DNA of 53,056 nt from Candidatus Mcinerneyibacteriota bacterium (GTDB lineage: Bacteria; Macinerneyibacteriota; Macinerneyibacteria; Macinerneyibacteriales; DSCS01), in NCBI GenBank assembly GCA_016937175.1, contig JAFGWL010000005.1:1-53056 (forward strand), written 5' to 3'. The translations under genes and the position numbers were made by a program. Positions 17,887 through 25,326 of this stretch are shown one piece after another (within the stretch, counting starts at the first letter, position 1; every line of letters starts with the position of its first letter). The notes under the pieces were generated by a model. The model made no database searches and was not told the DNA's origin. It saw only the letters and a program-made list of their open reading frames with translations.

Positions 17887-19053
17887 TTAATAGTCTATGG
17901 ATATCTTCCTCAGCCTCTCAACGGCTTTTCCCAGGACTTCGATGACATAGCTGATCTCCTCGTCCCGCGTGAAGCGGGAAAGGCTAAAGCGCAGGGCCGT
18001 ATGAGAGAGAGAGGGGTCTATGTTCATGGCCACGAGAGTGTGGTCAGTCTCCAGGGATTCTGAAGCACATGCGCTCCCCGTTGATACGGCTACTCCGAAT
18101 TTATTCAGTTCCCATGCCAGAGCCTCCCCTTCCACCCCCTTGAAAGAAGCCAGTATCGTATTGGGTGTCCTTAATTCTCTTTTCCCCAGAATAGAGACAT
18201 CCGGCAGGCGTGCCATGGCATCTTCAAGCCGGTCTCTTAGAGCTCTGACCTGAGTCAGCTCCCTGTCCAGCTGTGAGACAGCAAGATCCATGGCCAGTCC
18301 CATTCCGATGAAACCGGGGACATTGACCGTCCCTGCCCGGAGATTTCCCATTTGCTCACCTCCATGCAGCAGCGGCCCGATGGGCATCCCCTTACGGACA
18401 TAAAGCCCCCCGATCCCTTTGGGACCATGAAATTTGTGAGCGCTGAAGGTCAGATAATCGACTGGCGATTCCTGAAGATCCACCGGGATCTTTCCGATAG
18501 CCTGGACAGCATCTGTATGAAAGGGGACACCGACACTCCGGCAATAACCAGCCATCTCTTTTACCGGGAAGATGAGCCCGGTCTCGTTATTAGCCCACAT
18601 CACAGAGACAAGAGCCGTCTCCTCCGGATTAAGATATTCTTTGAGGATATCCAGAGTCACGATCCCGTCGACATTTACAGGGAGAAAGATAACACGAGCT
18701 CCCATCTTTTCCAGGTATTTAGCTGTATTAAAGACACTGGGATGCTCGACAGACGACACGATGACGCTCTTCTTATCCCCCTTCTTCAGTATCTGGTCAA
18801 AGAGATAATATTTTAATACGGTGTTATTCCCTTCCGTCGCGCATCCGTTGATGATGATATTATCCTCATCGGAAGCCCCTAATCCCTTATAGAGCTGATC
18901 CAGGGCTTTTTCCATGGGCTGGCGCACCTCCATCCCGTAGGAGTGAAGGGAATTGGGGTTCCCGTACTTTTCTGTCTCATACTCCTTCATCAATGCTGAT
19001 ACCTGAGGGTCGACCATGGTGGTCGCATTGTTGTCAAGATAGACACGTTCCAT
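17887..19053 (-). CDS. nifS: NifS-type cysteine desulfurase
   Basis: 388 aa, PLP-dependent class V aminotransferase fold. It removes sulfur from cysteine and passes it to NifU. The N-terminus VYLDNNATTMVDP is typical. The PLP lysine is in SAHKFHGPKG, the catalytic cysteine in STGSACASE on a short loop, as in group I IscS/NifS enzymes. GAGGGAGG precedes the ATG. It is the first gene of nifS-nifU. Confidence 0.95.
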   Translation of the reverse strand: MERVYLDNNATTMVDPQVSALMKEYETEKYGNPNSLHSYGMEVRQPMEKALDQLYKGLGASDEDNIIINGCATEGNNTVLKYYLFDQILKKGDKKSVIVSSVEHPSVFNTAKYLEKMGARVIFLPVNVDGIVTLDILKEYLNPEETALVSVMWANNETGLIFPVKEMAGYCRSVGVPFHTDAVQAIGKIPVDLQESPVDYLTFSAHKFHGPKGIGGLYVRKGMPIGPLLHGGEQMGNLRAGTVNVPGFIGMGLAMDLAVSQLDRELTQVRALRDRLEDAMARLPDVSILGKRELRTPNTILASFKGVEGEALAWELNKFGVAVSTGSACASESLETDHTLVAMNIDPSLSHTALRFSLSRFTRDEEISYVIEVLGKAVERLRKISIDY

Positions 19054-19079
19054 ATGATTTCCTCCCTCTATTTGTTAGT

Positions 19080-19108
19080 ATGATGATATCTATTAAACTA
19101 ATTGTCAA
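19080..19108 (-). promoter_or_regulatory. Promoter of nifS-nifU
   Basis: Minus-strand TTGACA (19103-19108), 17-nt spacer, CATCAT (19080-19085). The following ACTAACAAATAG matches 11 of 12 positions of the csoR counterpart at the same distance from the -35 box. Confidence 0.65.
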
Positions 19109-19131
19109 GGTTTTTGTTCCGGTTACCTGTC

Positions 19132-19920
19132 TCAGACTTCCTTTTTTTTCCTTTTGCTGTTCAGATCAAGCCCGGCCACGATAAGAGCTACAGCTACAGC
19201 AAGAAGCCCCGTCAGAGCCGCCAGGGCCACTTCTCGTGCTTGTCCTTCCGCTGCCCGCTTATGTATTATCCCTATAAGGGCCCATACAGTCACAATAGGA
19301 AAGATAATATCATGCCGACGGACTACACGGTAAATAGTCAGGATAACAGCGATAAAGATCATCATCATAGCCCAGAACATATCCGAGACTCCCCATGTCC
19401 AACCCAGATGGACCTTGAGAGCTGTCAGATTGGCCAGAAGAGCGATATTGATCCAGGCGAAATAGAAGCCGAAGGGCAGCCCTATAAAAATCCTCTCCTG
19501 CCTGTTCAGTTTTTTATCCTTATCCCAAAGGATGATCTTGATACCGTTCAGAGTAAAGAAAAGAAAAACCATAACCGTTAATGAAAGGCCCGGAAGGAGA
19601 TAGTGCCAGGAAAATATCCATGCCATGTTAAAAAGACAGGTGATAACGAAAAAAACAGCCAGTTTCCTATAGAGTCCCTCTTCGTGAGTCCCGATCCTTC
19701 GTATAAAAAAGGCCGCATTGGCTCCCAGCAGGATATAGATGATACCCCAGATGGAAAAAGTAAACCCTGAAGGGACAAAGAGATTAGGATAAAGGCCGGA
19801 GACCTCCCCTGTCGTCAGCCCTCCCAGCGGCAACGTGTTCGCCAGATAATTAACAGCGATCATAGAGAGATAGGCCAAAGGGACAATAAGCCTCAGGGCC
19901 GTCGCTTTTCTTTTGCTCAT
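19132..19920 (-). CDS. TspO/MBR-related integral membrane protein
   Basis: 262 aa from the ATG at 19920 (GGGAGG upstream). About seven hydrophobic helices are visible, longer than the five of classical TspO. The segment NLFVPSGFTFSIWGIIY is the hallmark of the larger TspO-related family annotated as tryptophan-rich sensory proteins. A basic tail (NSKRKKKEV) follows the last helix. Ligand and function are unknown. A promoter (TTTCCA, 16 nt, TATAAT) lies just upstream. Confidence 0.75.
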   Translation of the reverse strand: MSKRKATALRLIVPLAYLSMIAVNYLANTLPLGGLTTGEVSGLYPNLFVPSGFTFSIWGIIYILLGANAAFFIRRIGTHEEGLYRKLAVFFVITCLFNMAWIFSWHYLLPGLSLTVMVFLFFTLNGIKIILWDKDKKLNRQERIFIGLPFGFYFAWINIALLANLTALKVHLGWTWGVSDMFWAMMMIFIAVILTIYRVVRRHDIIFPIVTVWALIGIIHKRAAEGQAREVALAALTGLLAVAVALIVAGLDLNSKRKKKEV

Positions 19921-20009
19921 AAAAAACCTCCCGTAGACATTATACACGATTTTTCACGACTGGAAAGACAGGAAGATAAAAAGGAGCGATCTTCCTCCCT
20001 TCTTTTCCT

Positions 20010-20038
20010 TTGACACTTCTCCGACGCTCCTGTACTCT
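20010..20038 (+). promoter_or_regulatory. Promoter of the DUF5685-dnaJ-membrane protein cluster
   Basis: TTGACA (20010-20015), 17-nt spacer, TACTCT (20033-20038), then a 21-nt leader containing AAAGGA before the ATG at 20060. Confidence 0.6.
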
Positions 20039-20059
20039 CTAACCGTTGAAAGGATAGTG

Positions 20060-21019
20060 ATGTTCGGTTATATACGATATCTTCCCTGTCGGGAGCGACA
20101 GGGAGAAGAAGAGGAGTACAAAGGATACTATTGCGGCCTCTGCAAATCCCTCCGCTCGTCCTACGGCCAGGCGGCGGGGCTTTTTCTTTCATACGACACG
20201 ACATTCCTGGCCATCCTTCTCGACGCACTCTCCCCGACTCCACGTAAAGTGACAAAAGAGACTTGTTTTCTGCACCCCTTTCGCAGACGCCCGGTGATCC
20301 GCTCCCGTGCCGTGGACTACGCTGCAGACATCACTCTTCTTCTTTCCTACCGCAAGATCGAAGACAACAAGCGGGACGCCTCTCTTCTCTGGGCACTTCC
20401 TCTGCTGGGCCTGGCCCCTATGAGAAAAAGGGCTCTCACCCGTTTATCTCCCCGGGGGGCTTCTGCAGAACACGCCTTTTCCACACTCTTCGCCCTGGAA
20501 GATTCTTCCGGCTTTTCCCCTGAACAGAGAGCTTCAGCCTTCGGTACGATACTTGGAGAGATCACGGCATCTTATCCCGGCCTTGAAGCCTGCCCTCCTT
20601 CCTCTTTATTCGAGGCTGGATTTCATCTGGGCCGATGGATCTACTACATTGATGCTCTTGATGATTTTGAAAAAGATCAGAAAAAAAACAATTACAATCC
20701 TATCCCCATCCTTTTCCCTGACACGACCCGTGAAAGGGTCAAAAGCTTTATGGCCGTCGCCCTGCAAAGTGAGCTCTTCGCTCTGGCCGGTTCCCTGAAA
20801 CAGCTTTCTTTGGACAGAAACAAGGCATTGATCGACAGCCTTGTCTACAAAGGACTGGATACCATGACATTAAGGATACTTGAAAAATTTCATCCTTCGG
20901 AGGTAGATAATGAAAAACCCTTACGCTGTACTGGGCATTTCTCCCGATGCGACCATGGACCAGGTCCGGAAAGCCTACCGGGACCTGGCCAGAAAATATC
21001 ACCCGGACAAACACGCTGA
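20060..21019 (+). CDS. DUF5685-type protein, possible isoprenoid-synthase-like fold
   Basis: 319 aa from the ATG at 20060 (AAAGGA upstream). The N-terminus MFGYIR, Y-Y-C-G-L-C (CGLC at 25-28) and L-S-Y-D-T-T-F-L are hallmarks of DUF5685, known from clostridia. Two acidic motifs stand out: D102-N-K-R-D106 and D198-A-L-D-D202-F-E-K-D206 followed by Y-N-P. Paired DxxxD motifs resemble squalene/phytoene synthases, but this is inference. Mostly helical, no signal peptide. The last 37 residues are encoded in the overlap with dnaJ (110 nt) and are Gly/Pro/Arg-rich, unlike the rest. Function is unknown. Confidence 0.75.
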   Translation: MFGYIRYLPCRERQGEEEEYKGYYCGLCKSLRSSYGQAAGLFLSYDTTFLAILLDALSPTPRKVTKETCFLHPFRRRPVIRSRAVDYAADITLLLSYRKIEDNKRDASLLWALPLLGLAPMRKRALTRLSPRGASAEHAFSTLFALEDSSGFSPEQRASAFGTILGEITASYPGLEACPPSSLFEAGFHLGRWIYYIDALDDFEKDQKKNNYNPIPILFPDTTRERVKSFMAVALQSELFALAGSLKQLSLDRNKALIDSLVYKGLDTMTLRILEKFHPSEVDNEKPLRCTGHFSRCDHGPGPESLPGPGQKISPGQTR

Positions 21020-21500
21020 CAACCCCCTTTCGGGGTTAGCAGAAGAAAAGTTTAAAGAGATCAATGAGGCTTATGAAGCTATCCTGAAAGAGCGTGAAGG
21101 GGGTAGCAGCCGGGCTTCGCACTCTTCAGAGTCCTCATACGGCCTTCTCTCCAGAGCCCGCTCTCTCATCAACAACGGGCACTTCATGGAAGCTGAACGA
21201 CTGCTGGATTCTCTCTCAGCCAGGCCGGCTGAATGGTACTTTCTGAAAGGAATGATCTTTTTGAGAAAGGGATGGCGTATGCAGGCTGTCCAATACTTCC
21301 AGGCTGCCATGGAAGCAGACCCGGCCAACCCTGAATACCGTCAAGCTTTTGAACAAGTCGCAGGTCAGTCACGGATGTATCGCGATATGTCAGCAAATTA
21401 CGGAAGAACAACTGTCTCACCCTGCGACTGCTGTGCAGGGCTTATCTGCGCTGATTGCTGCTGCGAATGCTGCGGCGGCGATTTTCTGGCCTGCTGTTGA
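20910..21500 (+). CDS. DnaJ-domain protein with TPR-like middle and cysteine-rich C-terminal tail
   Basis: 196 aa. Residues 1-65 are a J domain with the HPD motif (31-33), which stimulates DnaK ATPase. Residues about 80-160 form a TPR-like helical region ([36 protein letters not shown]). The last 25 residues hold 11 cysteines in [13 protein letters not shown] and ACC clusters, likely for metal binding or membrane lipid attachment. GGAGG precedes the ATG. It lacks the zinc-finger and client domains of true DnaJ, so it is a specialised co-chaperone. The cysteine tail recurs in clostridial relatives beside DUF5685. Confidence 0.85.
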   Translation: MKNPYAVLGISPDATMDQVRKAYRDLARKYHPDKHADNPLSGLAEEKFKEINEAYEAILKEREGGSSRASHSSESSYGLLSRARSLINNGHFMEAERLLDSLSARPAEWYFLKGMIFLRKGWRMQAVQYFQAAMEADPANPEYRQAFEQVAGQSRMYRDMSANYGRTTVSPCDCCAGLICADCCCECCGGDFLACC

Positions 21501-21505
21501 GGACG

Positions 21506-22030
21506 ATGATGGACAAGAACCTTCATACGCGTTTGACGGCATTCACCGCCCTGGGGGCGGCTTTGGGGACACTTATCCTCTATATGGCGGCGGTCTTTCC
21601 TTCGGGACGCCTGGTTTTGATCTTTACAGCCTCTCTTCCCGCAGCTTTTCTGAGCCGTGAAACGACTCCAAAACGCGGGTGGGGACTCTTTTTTCTAACT
21701 TTTTCACTTTCTCTTATCCTTTTGCCTGCCAAACTGCCGGTGCTTCTGTTCGGTTGCTATTTCGGTTATTTCCCTCTTTTGAAAACTGCGCTTTCCGCGA
21801 AATGGAAAGGATTCTGGGGTGCTTTCCTTCTACGTCTCATTATCTTCAATGGAGCTATGGGGTTTCTTTTTTTCCTCACCAAAGAGTGGGCTTTAGGGGA
21901 TATCCCTTCAGGGAAAGCCCTTTATGCCCTGATCCCTGCCCTCCAAATCGTCTTCATCGCACTGGAAATCGCTCTTCCCATGGCCATGGCCCTTTATGAA
22001 GACCATATCCGAAAACATCTTCCCCTATAG
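21506..22030 (+). CDS. Integral membrane protein of the DUF5685/DnaJ cluster
   Basis: 174 aa from ATG 21506 (a second ATG follows at 21509); only 5 nt separate it from the dnaJ stop. Four to five hydrophobic helices span most of the length, with short polar ends (MMDKNLHTRL, YEDHIRKHLPL). No known family motif is recognisable. Its position as third gene of the DUF5685 module suggests it works with the J protein, perhaps as the membrane anchor. Its stop overlaps the convergent PAS gene by 6 nt. Confidence 0.7.
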   Translation: MMDKNLHTRLTAFTALGAALGTLILYMAAVFPSGRLVLIFTASLPAAFLSRETTPKRGWGLFFLTFSLSLILLPAKLPVLLFGCYFGYFPLLKTALSAKWKGFWGAFLLRLIIFNGAMGFLFFLTKEWALGDIPSGKALYALIPALQIVFIALEIALPMAMALYEDHIRKHLPL

Positions 22031-22570
22031 GTTCTTGAGGAGACTCTCACGGCATTCTTCACATATCCCGTGTGTCACATAGGGTAGTTTCCCCTTCTCA
22101 AAGTACCGTATCCGCTGCAGTGCCTCCTCCAGGGTCAGCCATTCATCCTGTTCATGATGATAGATCTTTTTACACCAGCTGCACATACGGATGACAGGCC
22201 CTTCATCAAGACGGGCACAAATATGGGGAGCAACGGCTTCCCTTTTCTGCTCTCTCTTCAATATACTGGTAAAGGTGATCCCTCCTGATTCGCCCTTTTT
22301 GACCACCATCTCCATATCTCTCACCCTGTTCGGAGAATCGCATCGAAAAGGGATTTTGTACTCCGTTTTGTCTCCGCTTCTTAATTTGGCCACTATCGCC
22401 TGATAGAGATGCCGTGTTGTTTCGTCCCGGATAAAATCCCAAAGGCTGACCCCGATGACGGAGGAAACCTGGAAATCAGGATCCCAGTTTTCACGGGCGA
22501 AGTCGATCCATTGTTCATCCACGTGGATAAGTCTGTCTTGAGAATCGATCCGATAGGAATAACTGATCAT
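22025..22570 (-). CDS. PAS-like sensor protein with C-terminal cysteine-pair module
   Basis: 181 aa. The N-terminal 110 residues look like a PAS fold (SQDRLIHVDEQWIDFA, VIGVSLWDFI, two-strand hairpin KTEYKIPFRCDS). The C-terminal part has MCSWCKKI and GICEEC, a CxxC...CxxC pair with a tryptophan between them (EWLTLEEAL), as found at the end of some PAS sensor proteins and likely to bind zinc. There is no kinase or effector domain. AGGAGG precedes the ATG, and TATAAT lies in the 5' gap. Signal and partner are unknown. Confidence 0.7.
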   Translation of the reverse strand: MISYSYRIDSQDRLIHVDEQWIDFARENWDPDFQVSSVIGVSLWDFIRDETTRHLYQAIVAKLRSGDKTEYKIPFRCDSPNRVRDMEMVVKKGESGGITFTSILKREQKREAVAPHICARLDEGPVIRMCSWCKKIYHHEQDEWLTLEEALQRIRYFEKGKLPYVTHGICEECRESLLKNL

Positions 22571-22631
22571 TTATCCTCCTTTTTCTAATTATATACCATC
22601 TTCCGCCCGAGATAAAAGATTAATTTTTCCT

Positions 22632-22660
22632 TTGACAAAAAACTACTTTTCCTGTAACTT
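22632..22660 (+). promoter_or_regulatory. Promoter of the RRM gene
   Basis: TTGACA (22632-22637), 17-nt spacer, TAACTT (22655-22660). The -10 box forms the left arm of a perfect 14-bp palindrome at 22654-22667. Confidence 0.75.
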
Positions 22661-22667
22661 AAGTTAC
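22654..22667. promoter_or_regulatory. Perfect palindrome overlapping the RRM promoter
   Basis: GTAACTTAAGTTAC is identical to its reverse complement. It covers the -10 box and the predicted transcription start, where a repressor would block the polymerase. No regulator is known. Confidence 0.55.
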
Positions 22668-22688
22668 TTAAACTTTATGGAGGTTTTC

Positions 22689-22955
22689 ATGGATTACACG
22701 CTGTTTGTGGGGAATATTCCCTACTCGACTACTGAGGAAGAGTTAAAGGCTTTTTTTGAGCAAGCCGGCACCGTTTCAGAAGCCAAGATCATCAGGGACA
22801 GAGACACAGGTCGTTCGAAAGGCTTCGGTTTTGTCACCTATGCAGATGAAGAGGCCTTGAACGAAGCGATGAAAAGTCTTAACAATGCTGATTTCAACGG
22901 ACGCAAACTGCACGTGGACCGCGCCCGTGCCCGTAATAAAGATCTTTCTCAATAA
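22689..22955 (+). CDS. RNA-binding protein, single RRM domain
   Basis: 88 aa from the ATG at 22689 with GGAGG 6 nt upstream. The RRM has RNP2 (LFVGNI) and RNP1 (KGFGFVTY) with the aromatic residues that stack on RNA bases. A short basic tail (RARARNKDLSQ) follows. Bacterial single-RRM proteins of this type occur in cyanobacteria, spirochaetes and others; some respond to cold. It has its own promoter and terminator, so it is a single-gene unit, probably well expressed. Confidence 0.95.
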   Translation: MDYTLFVGNIPYSTTEEELKAFFEQAGTVSEAKIIRDRDTGRSKGFGFVTYADEEALNEAMKSLNNADFNGRKLHVDRARARNKDLSQ

Positions 22956-22956
22956 T

Positions 22957-22985
22957 AAGGGGGGGCCTCTCCCCCTTTTCCCCTT
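22957..22985 (+). terminator. Terminator of the RRM gene
   Basis: AAGGGGG (22957-22963) pairs with CCCCCTT (22971-22977) around a 7-nt loop, followed by a T-rich run. It starts 2 nt after the RRM stop. Confidence 0.8.
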
Positions 22986-23002
22986 TTTCTTTTAAGATTT
23001 GC

Positions 23003-23031
23003 TTGACATGATCCTGAACTGCTTCTATTCT
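23003..23031 (+). promoter_or_regulatory. Promoter of the XRE regulator gene
   Basis: TTGACA (23003-23008), 17-nt spacer, TATTCT (23026-23031). Confidence 0.75.
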
Positions 23032-23035
23032 ATTT

Positions 23036-23046
23036 GTAAAGTTTAC
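23036..23046. promoter_or_regulatory. Dyad at the XRE transcription start, possible autoregulatory operator
   Basis: GTAAA-G-TTTAC forms an 11-nt inverted repeat 4 nt after the -10 box, followed by a further TTTAC at 23048-23052 region. Small XRE regulators commonly bind such sites to repress themselves. Confidence 0.45.
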
Positions 23047-23067
23047 TTTACTAGTTCTGGAGGTGCT

Positions 23068-23271
23068 ATGGACAATGCTGTCAGAGAGCTTCGGCGCGAA
23101 AAAAACTGGACACAGGAGGAGCTTGCCCGAAAAGTGCTTGTCTCCCGACAGACCATCATCTCTCTGGAACAGGGACGTTATGACCCTTCCATCCAACTGG
23201 CCTTCCGCCTCTCCCGTATTTTCGGAAAAACCATCGAAGAGATCTTTTTCTACAGAGAGGAAGAAGACTAA
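23068..23271 (+). CDS. Small XRE-family helix-turn-helix regulator
   Basis: 67 aa from the ATG at 23068 (GGAGG 5 nt upstream); the longer frame would start inside the promoter. It is little more than the DNA-binding domain: TQEELARKVLVSRQTIISLEQGRYDPSIQLA is the helix-turn-helix, ending in IFGKTIEEIFFY. This is the YozG/short-Cro type common in Firmicutes, usually beside a membrane protein gene, but no such partner is adjacent here. Confidence 0.92.
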   Translation: MDNAVRELRREKNWTQEELARKVLVSRQTIISLEQGRYDPSIQLAFRLSRIFGKTIEEIFFYREEED

Positions 23272-23403
23272 TAAAAATGCTTGTTGGAACTCTTTCTCAT
23301 CCCGGCCACCCTCTCTTCTCAACTCAAGGGAGTGGGCTATCGGTGTGAGCTTCATTCCGGGTTGATGCTCTTTTCTCTTCCTGTTCCAAGCTGAAATCTT
23401 TTA

Positions 23404-23667
23404 TTAATCACAATAGATCATTGATTTGAGGATATCCTCCATCTCTTCAGAATGGGTCTGGTAGACTTCACACTCTCTGCACATATCGACCATGGCGTGA
23501 AGCCAATGTTTTTTATCTTCCCCCTCAGACATAGCTTTGTAGAAAGAGACCCAGTCAAACAGCCAACACGCTGTCTGCTCTGCGTAGACAGGACAATCTG
23601 AACCATGAGGGTCTTTGCCGTTAAAGGGACAGTCGATCAACTGATAACATTTTTCGCATATTTTCAT
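23404..23667 (-). CDS. Cysteine-rich small protein resembling two-CW proteins
   Basis: 87 aa with 8 cysteines (4, 7, 13, 25, 34, 63, 66, 86). CEKC, D-C-P, A-C-W-L-F-D-W and CRECEVY resemble the spacing of two-CW domain proteins, which are thought to bind metal or a cluster. No signal peptide or membrane segment. GGGAGG lies 9 nt before the ATG. It stands alone between the XRE gene and peroxiredoxin gene. Function is unknown and the family link is tentative. Confidence 0.65.
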   Translation of the reverse strand: MKICEKCYQLIDCPFNGKDPHGSDCPVYAEQTACWLFDWVSFYKAMSEGEDKKHWLHAMVDMCRECEVYQTHSEEMEDILKSMIYCD

Positions 23668-23733
23668 CAGACATCACCCTCCCATAAAAAAAGAGCTACT
23701 CCGATGATACGTCGTTTTGAGAGATATGCAAGT

Positions 23734-23763
23734 AAAAAGAGGCGCCTGACGGCGCCTCTTTTT
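23734..23763 (-). terminator. Intrinsic terminator after the peroxiredoxin gene
   Basis: A perfect 13-bp stem AAAAAGAGGCGCC/GGCGCCTCTTTTT (23734-23746 with 23751-23763, loop TGAC). It lies 5 nt after the peroxiredoxin stop; symmetric A/T tracts could make it act in both directions. Confidence 0.92.
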
Positions 23764-23768
23764 ATCGG

Positions 23769-24407
23769 TCAGACTTTTTTATAACAGAACCACCAGTCGA
23801 AATTATCGTATTCCTCTTTTCTTTTCCTGGCTGTTTCCACATCCGTCGCCGGAGAGATGATGACCTGGTCGCCGATAAGTTCGTTATGCGGCCAGTTTGC
23901 CGGCATGGCTACTTTATGCTTGTCTGAGACCTGGAAGGCTTTCATCATCCTCACAAATTCATCAAAGTTCCGCCCCAGTTCCTGCGGGTAATAGAGGATG
24001 GCCCGAATGGTGCTTTCCGGATCGACAAAGAAGACGGCACGGACGGTATTGGTCCCTTTCCCCGGATGGATAAGCCCCAGCCGGTTGGCGACTTTCCCTG
24101 TGTCAGCGATGATGGGAAACTCTATCTCCACATCAAGATTATCTTTGATCCACTCTTCCCATTTTATATGGGCGAAAACCTGATCCACGCTCATTCCGAT
24201 GAGTTCAGTGTTCATTTTCCTGAACTCATCATAACGTTTTTGAAAAGCAACGAACTCTGTTGTACAGACAGGCGTAAAATCTGCCGGATGGCTGAAGAGA
24301 ATAAACCATTTCCCCTTCAGATCGCCCGGCAGGTTTATCTTTCCCCGTGTGGTCTGAACAGTCATCTCCGGAAATTGATCACCGATTAAAGGCATTTTTT
24401 CTTCCAT
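23769..24407 (-). CDS. Peroxiredoxin, Prx6/archaeal AhpC type
   Basis: 212 aa from the ATG at 24407 (AAGGAGGAG upstream). It reduces hydrogen peroxide and organic peroxides. The peroxidatic cysteine is Cys48 in [12 protein letters not shown]; the late Arg and C-terminal extension ([16 protein letters not shown]) are typical of Prx6-type decamers. A single additional Cys near the end (WWFCYKK) could resolve the sulfenic acid. It lies 11 nt after the PhzF gene and is probably transcribed with it. Confidence 0.95.
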   Translation of the reverse strand: MEEKMPLIGDQFPEMTVQTTRGKINLPGDLKGKWFILFSHPADFTPVCTTEFVAFQKRYDEFRKMNTELIGMSVDQVFAHIKWEEWIKDNLDVEIEFPIIADTGKVANRLGLIHPGKGTNTVRAVFFVDPESTIRAILYYPQELGRNFDEFVRMMKAFQVSDKHKVAMPANWPHNELIGDQVIISPATDVETARKRKEEYDNFDWWFCYKKV

Positions 24408-24418
24408 CTCTCCTCCTT

Positions 24419-25276
24419 TTAAATTAAGATCTCGCACTTTTCTGAAAAAACAGCTCTTCCTCCCACGCAGACCCCTGTGATCCTCTTTTTTTCTTCTTTG
24501 ATCTCAACACGGATCAGAGAGGGCTCTCTCATCGACTCTCCCTGCATAAACGAATAACTTTTTTTATGGTCTGGGCCGTACCGGTATAAATAAGCTGCCA
24601 GGGCCCCTGATGCAGTTCCCGTGGCGGCCTCTTCTTTTATTCCCACAGCCGGAGCAAAATTACGGCATCTTGCCTGGAACTCCCCTTCTTCCGGGGCAAA
24701 GACATGATAACCCACAACCCCGGCCTCACGGGATACATCTTCGATCTTATTCAGATCAGGCCGGATCTCATTGAGAAAAGAAGCCGATGCAAGAGGGACC
24801 AGGATATCCGGAAGCCCGGTGGAGACCACTTGGACCGGATAGGCCGGATGAAAAGCATCCCGGGAAAGACCAAGCGACAGAGCCACTATCTTCGCATCCA
24901 CAGCCGCTCCGAAATTGGGGAGAGGTTGCTCCATATAAATTTCACCTTCTTCTGTGATCTTTATAGCAAGAACCCCGTTCTTTGTCTCCTGTGAAAAAAC
25001 TCCGGGTTGAAGGTTCTTTTCATGGCTAAGCCAAGTCCAGGCTGCTATAGTCGCATGTCCGCAAAGAGGCACTTCCTGCCGGGGCGTGAAAAACCTGAGA
25101 TGAAAGCGATCATCTTCCAGAGGCGTAATAAAGACTGTTTCTGAGAGCCCCGCTTCCCGGGCAACGGACTGCATCACTTTTTCAGGATAGGGAGACTCCG
25201 AAAAGACGATTCCTGCCGGATTTCCCCCTCCCCTCTTCCAGGTAAAAGCCTTGAAAAGAACAACGGATATTTTCAT
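24419..25276 (-). CDS. PhzF family isomerase/epimerase-like protein
   Basis: 285 aa with the diaminopimelate-epimerase-like double fold. G-N-P-A-G-I-V, catalytic Glu46 in [24 protein letters not shown] and [12 protein letters not shown] are the PhzF signature. PhzF itself isomerises a dihydroanthranilate in phenazine synthesis; no phenazine genes are present, so the substrate here is unknown. The ATG lacks a Shine-Dalgarno and lies 6 nt after CATAAT, predicting a leaderless mRNA. Confidence 0.9.
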   Translation of the reverse strand: MKISVVLFKAFTWKRGGGNPAGIVFSESPYPEKVMQSVAREAGLSETVFITPLEDDRFHLRFFTPRQEVPLCGHATIAAWTWLSHEKNLQPGVFSQETKNGVLAIKITEEGEIYMEQPLPNFGAAVDAKIVALSLGLSRDAFHPAYPVQVVSTGLPDILVPLASASFLNEIRPDLNKIEDVSREAGVVGYHVFAPEEGEFQARCRNFAPAVGIKEEAATGTASGALAAYLYRYGPDHKKSYSFMQGESMREPSLIRVEIKEEKKRITGVCVGGRAVFSEKCEILI

Positions 25277-25282
25277 AAAATG

Positions 25283-25311
25283 ATTATGAGATACTTAATA
25301 AACTTTGTCAA
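25283..25311 (-). promoter_or_regulatory. Promoter of PhzF-peroxiredoxin unit, predicted leaderless
   Basis: Minus-strand TTGACA (25306-25311), 17-nt spacer, CATAAT (25283-25288), then exactly 6 nt to the ATG at 25276. Confidence 0.75.
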
Positions 25312-25326
25312 GTCTATCTTTTGTAA

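Noticed and set aside
16910-19053. Nitrogen-fixation locus
   Set aside because: nifS/nifU are present, but no nitrogenase or cofactor genes; this pair is used for general Fe-S assembly in many anaerobes.
22999-23067. Longer N-terminus for the XRE regulator
   Set aside because: It would start with TTG inside the promoter and lacks a Shine-Dalgarno; the ATG at 23068 has GGAGG and starts at the conserved domain.
24419-25276. Phenazine biosynthesis
   Set aside because: Only the broadly distributed PhzF fold is present; no other phz genes are in the window.
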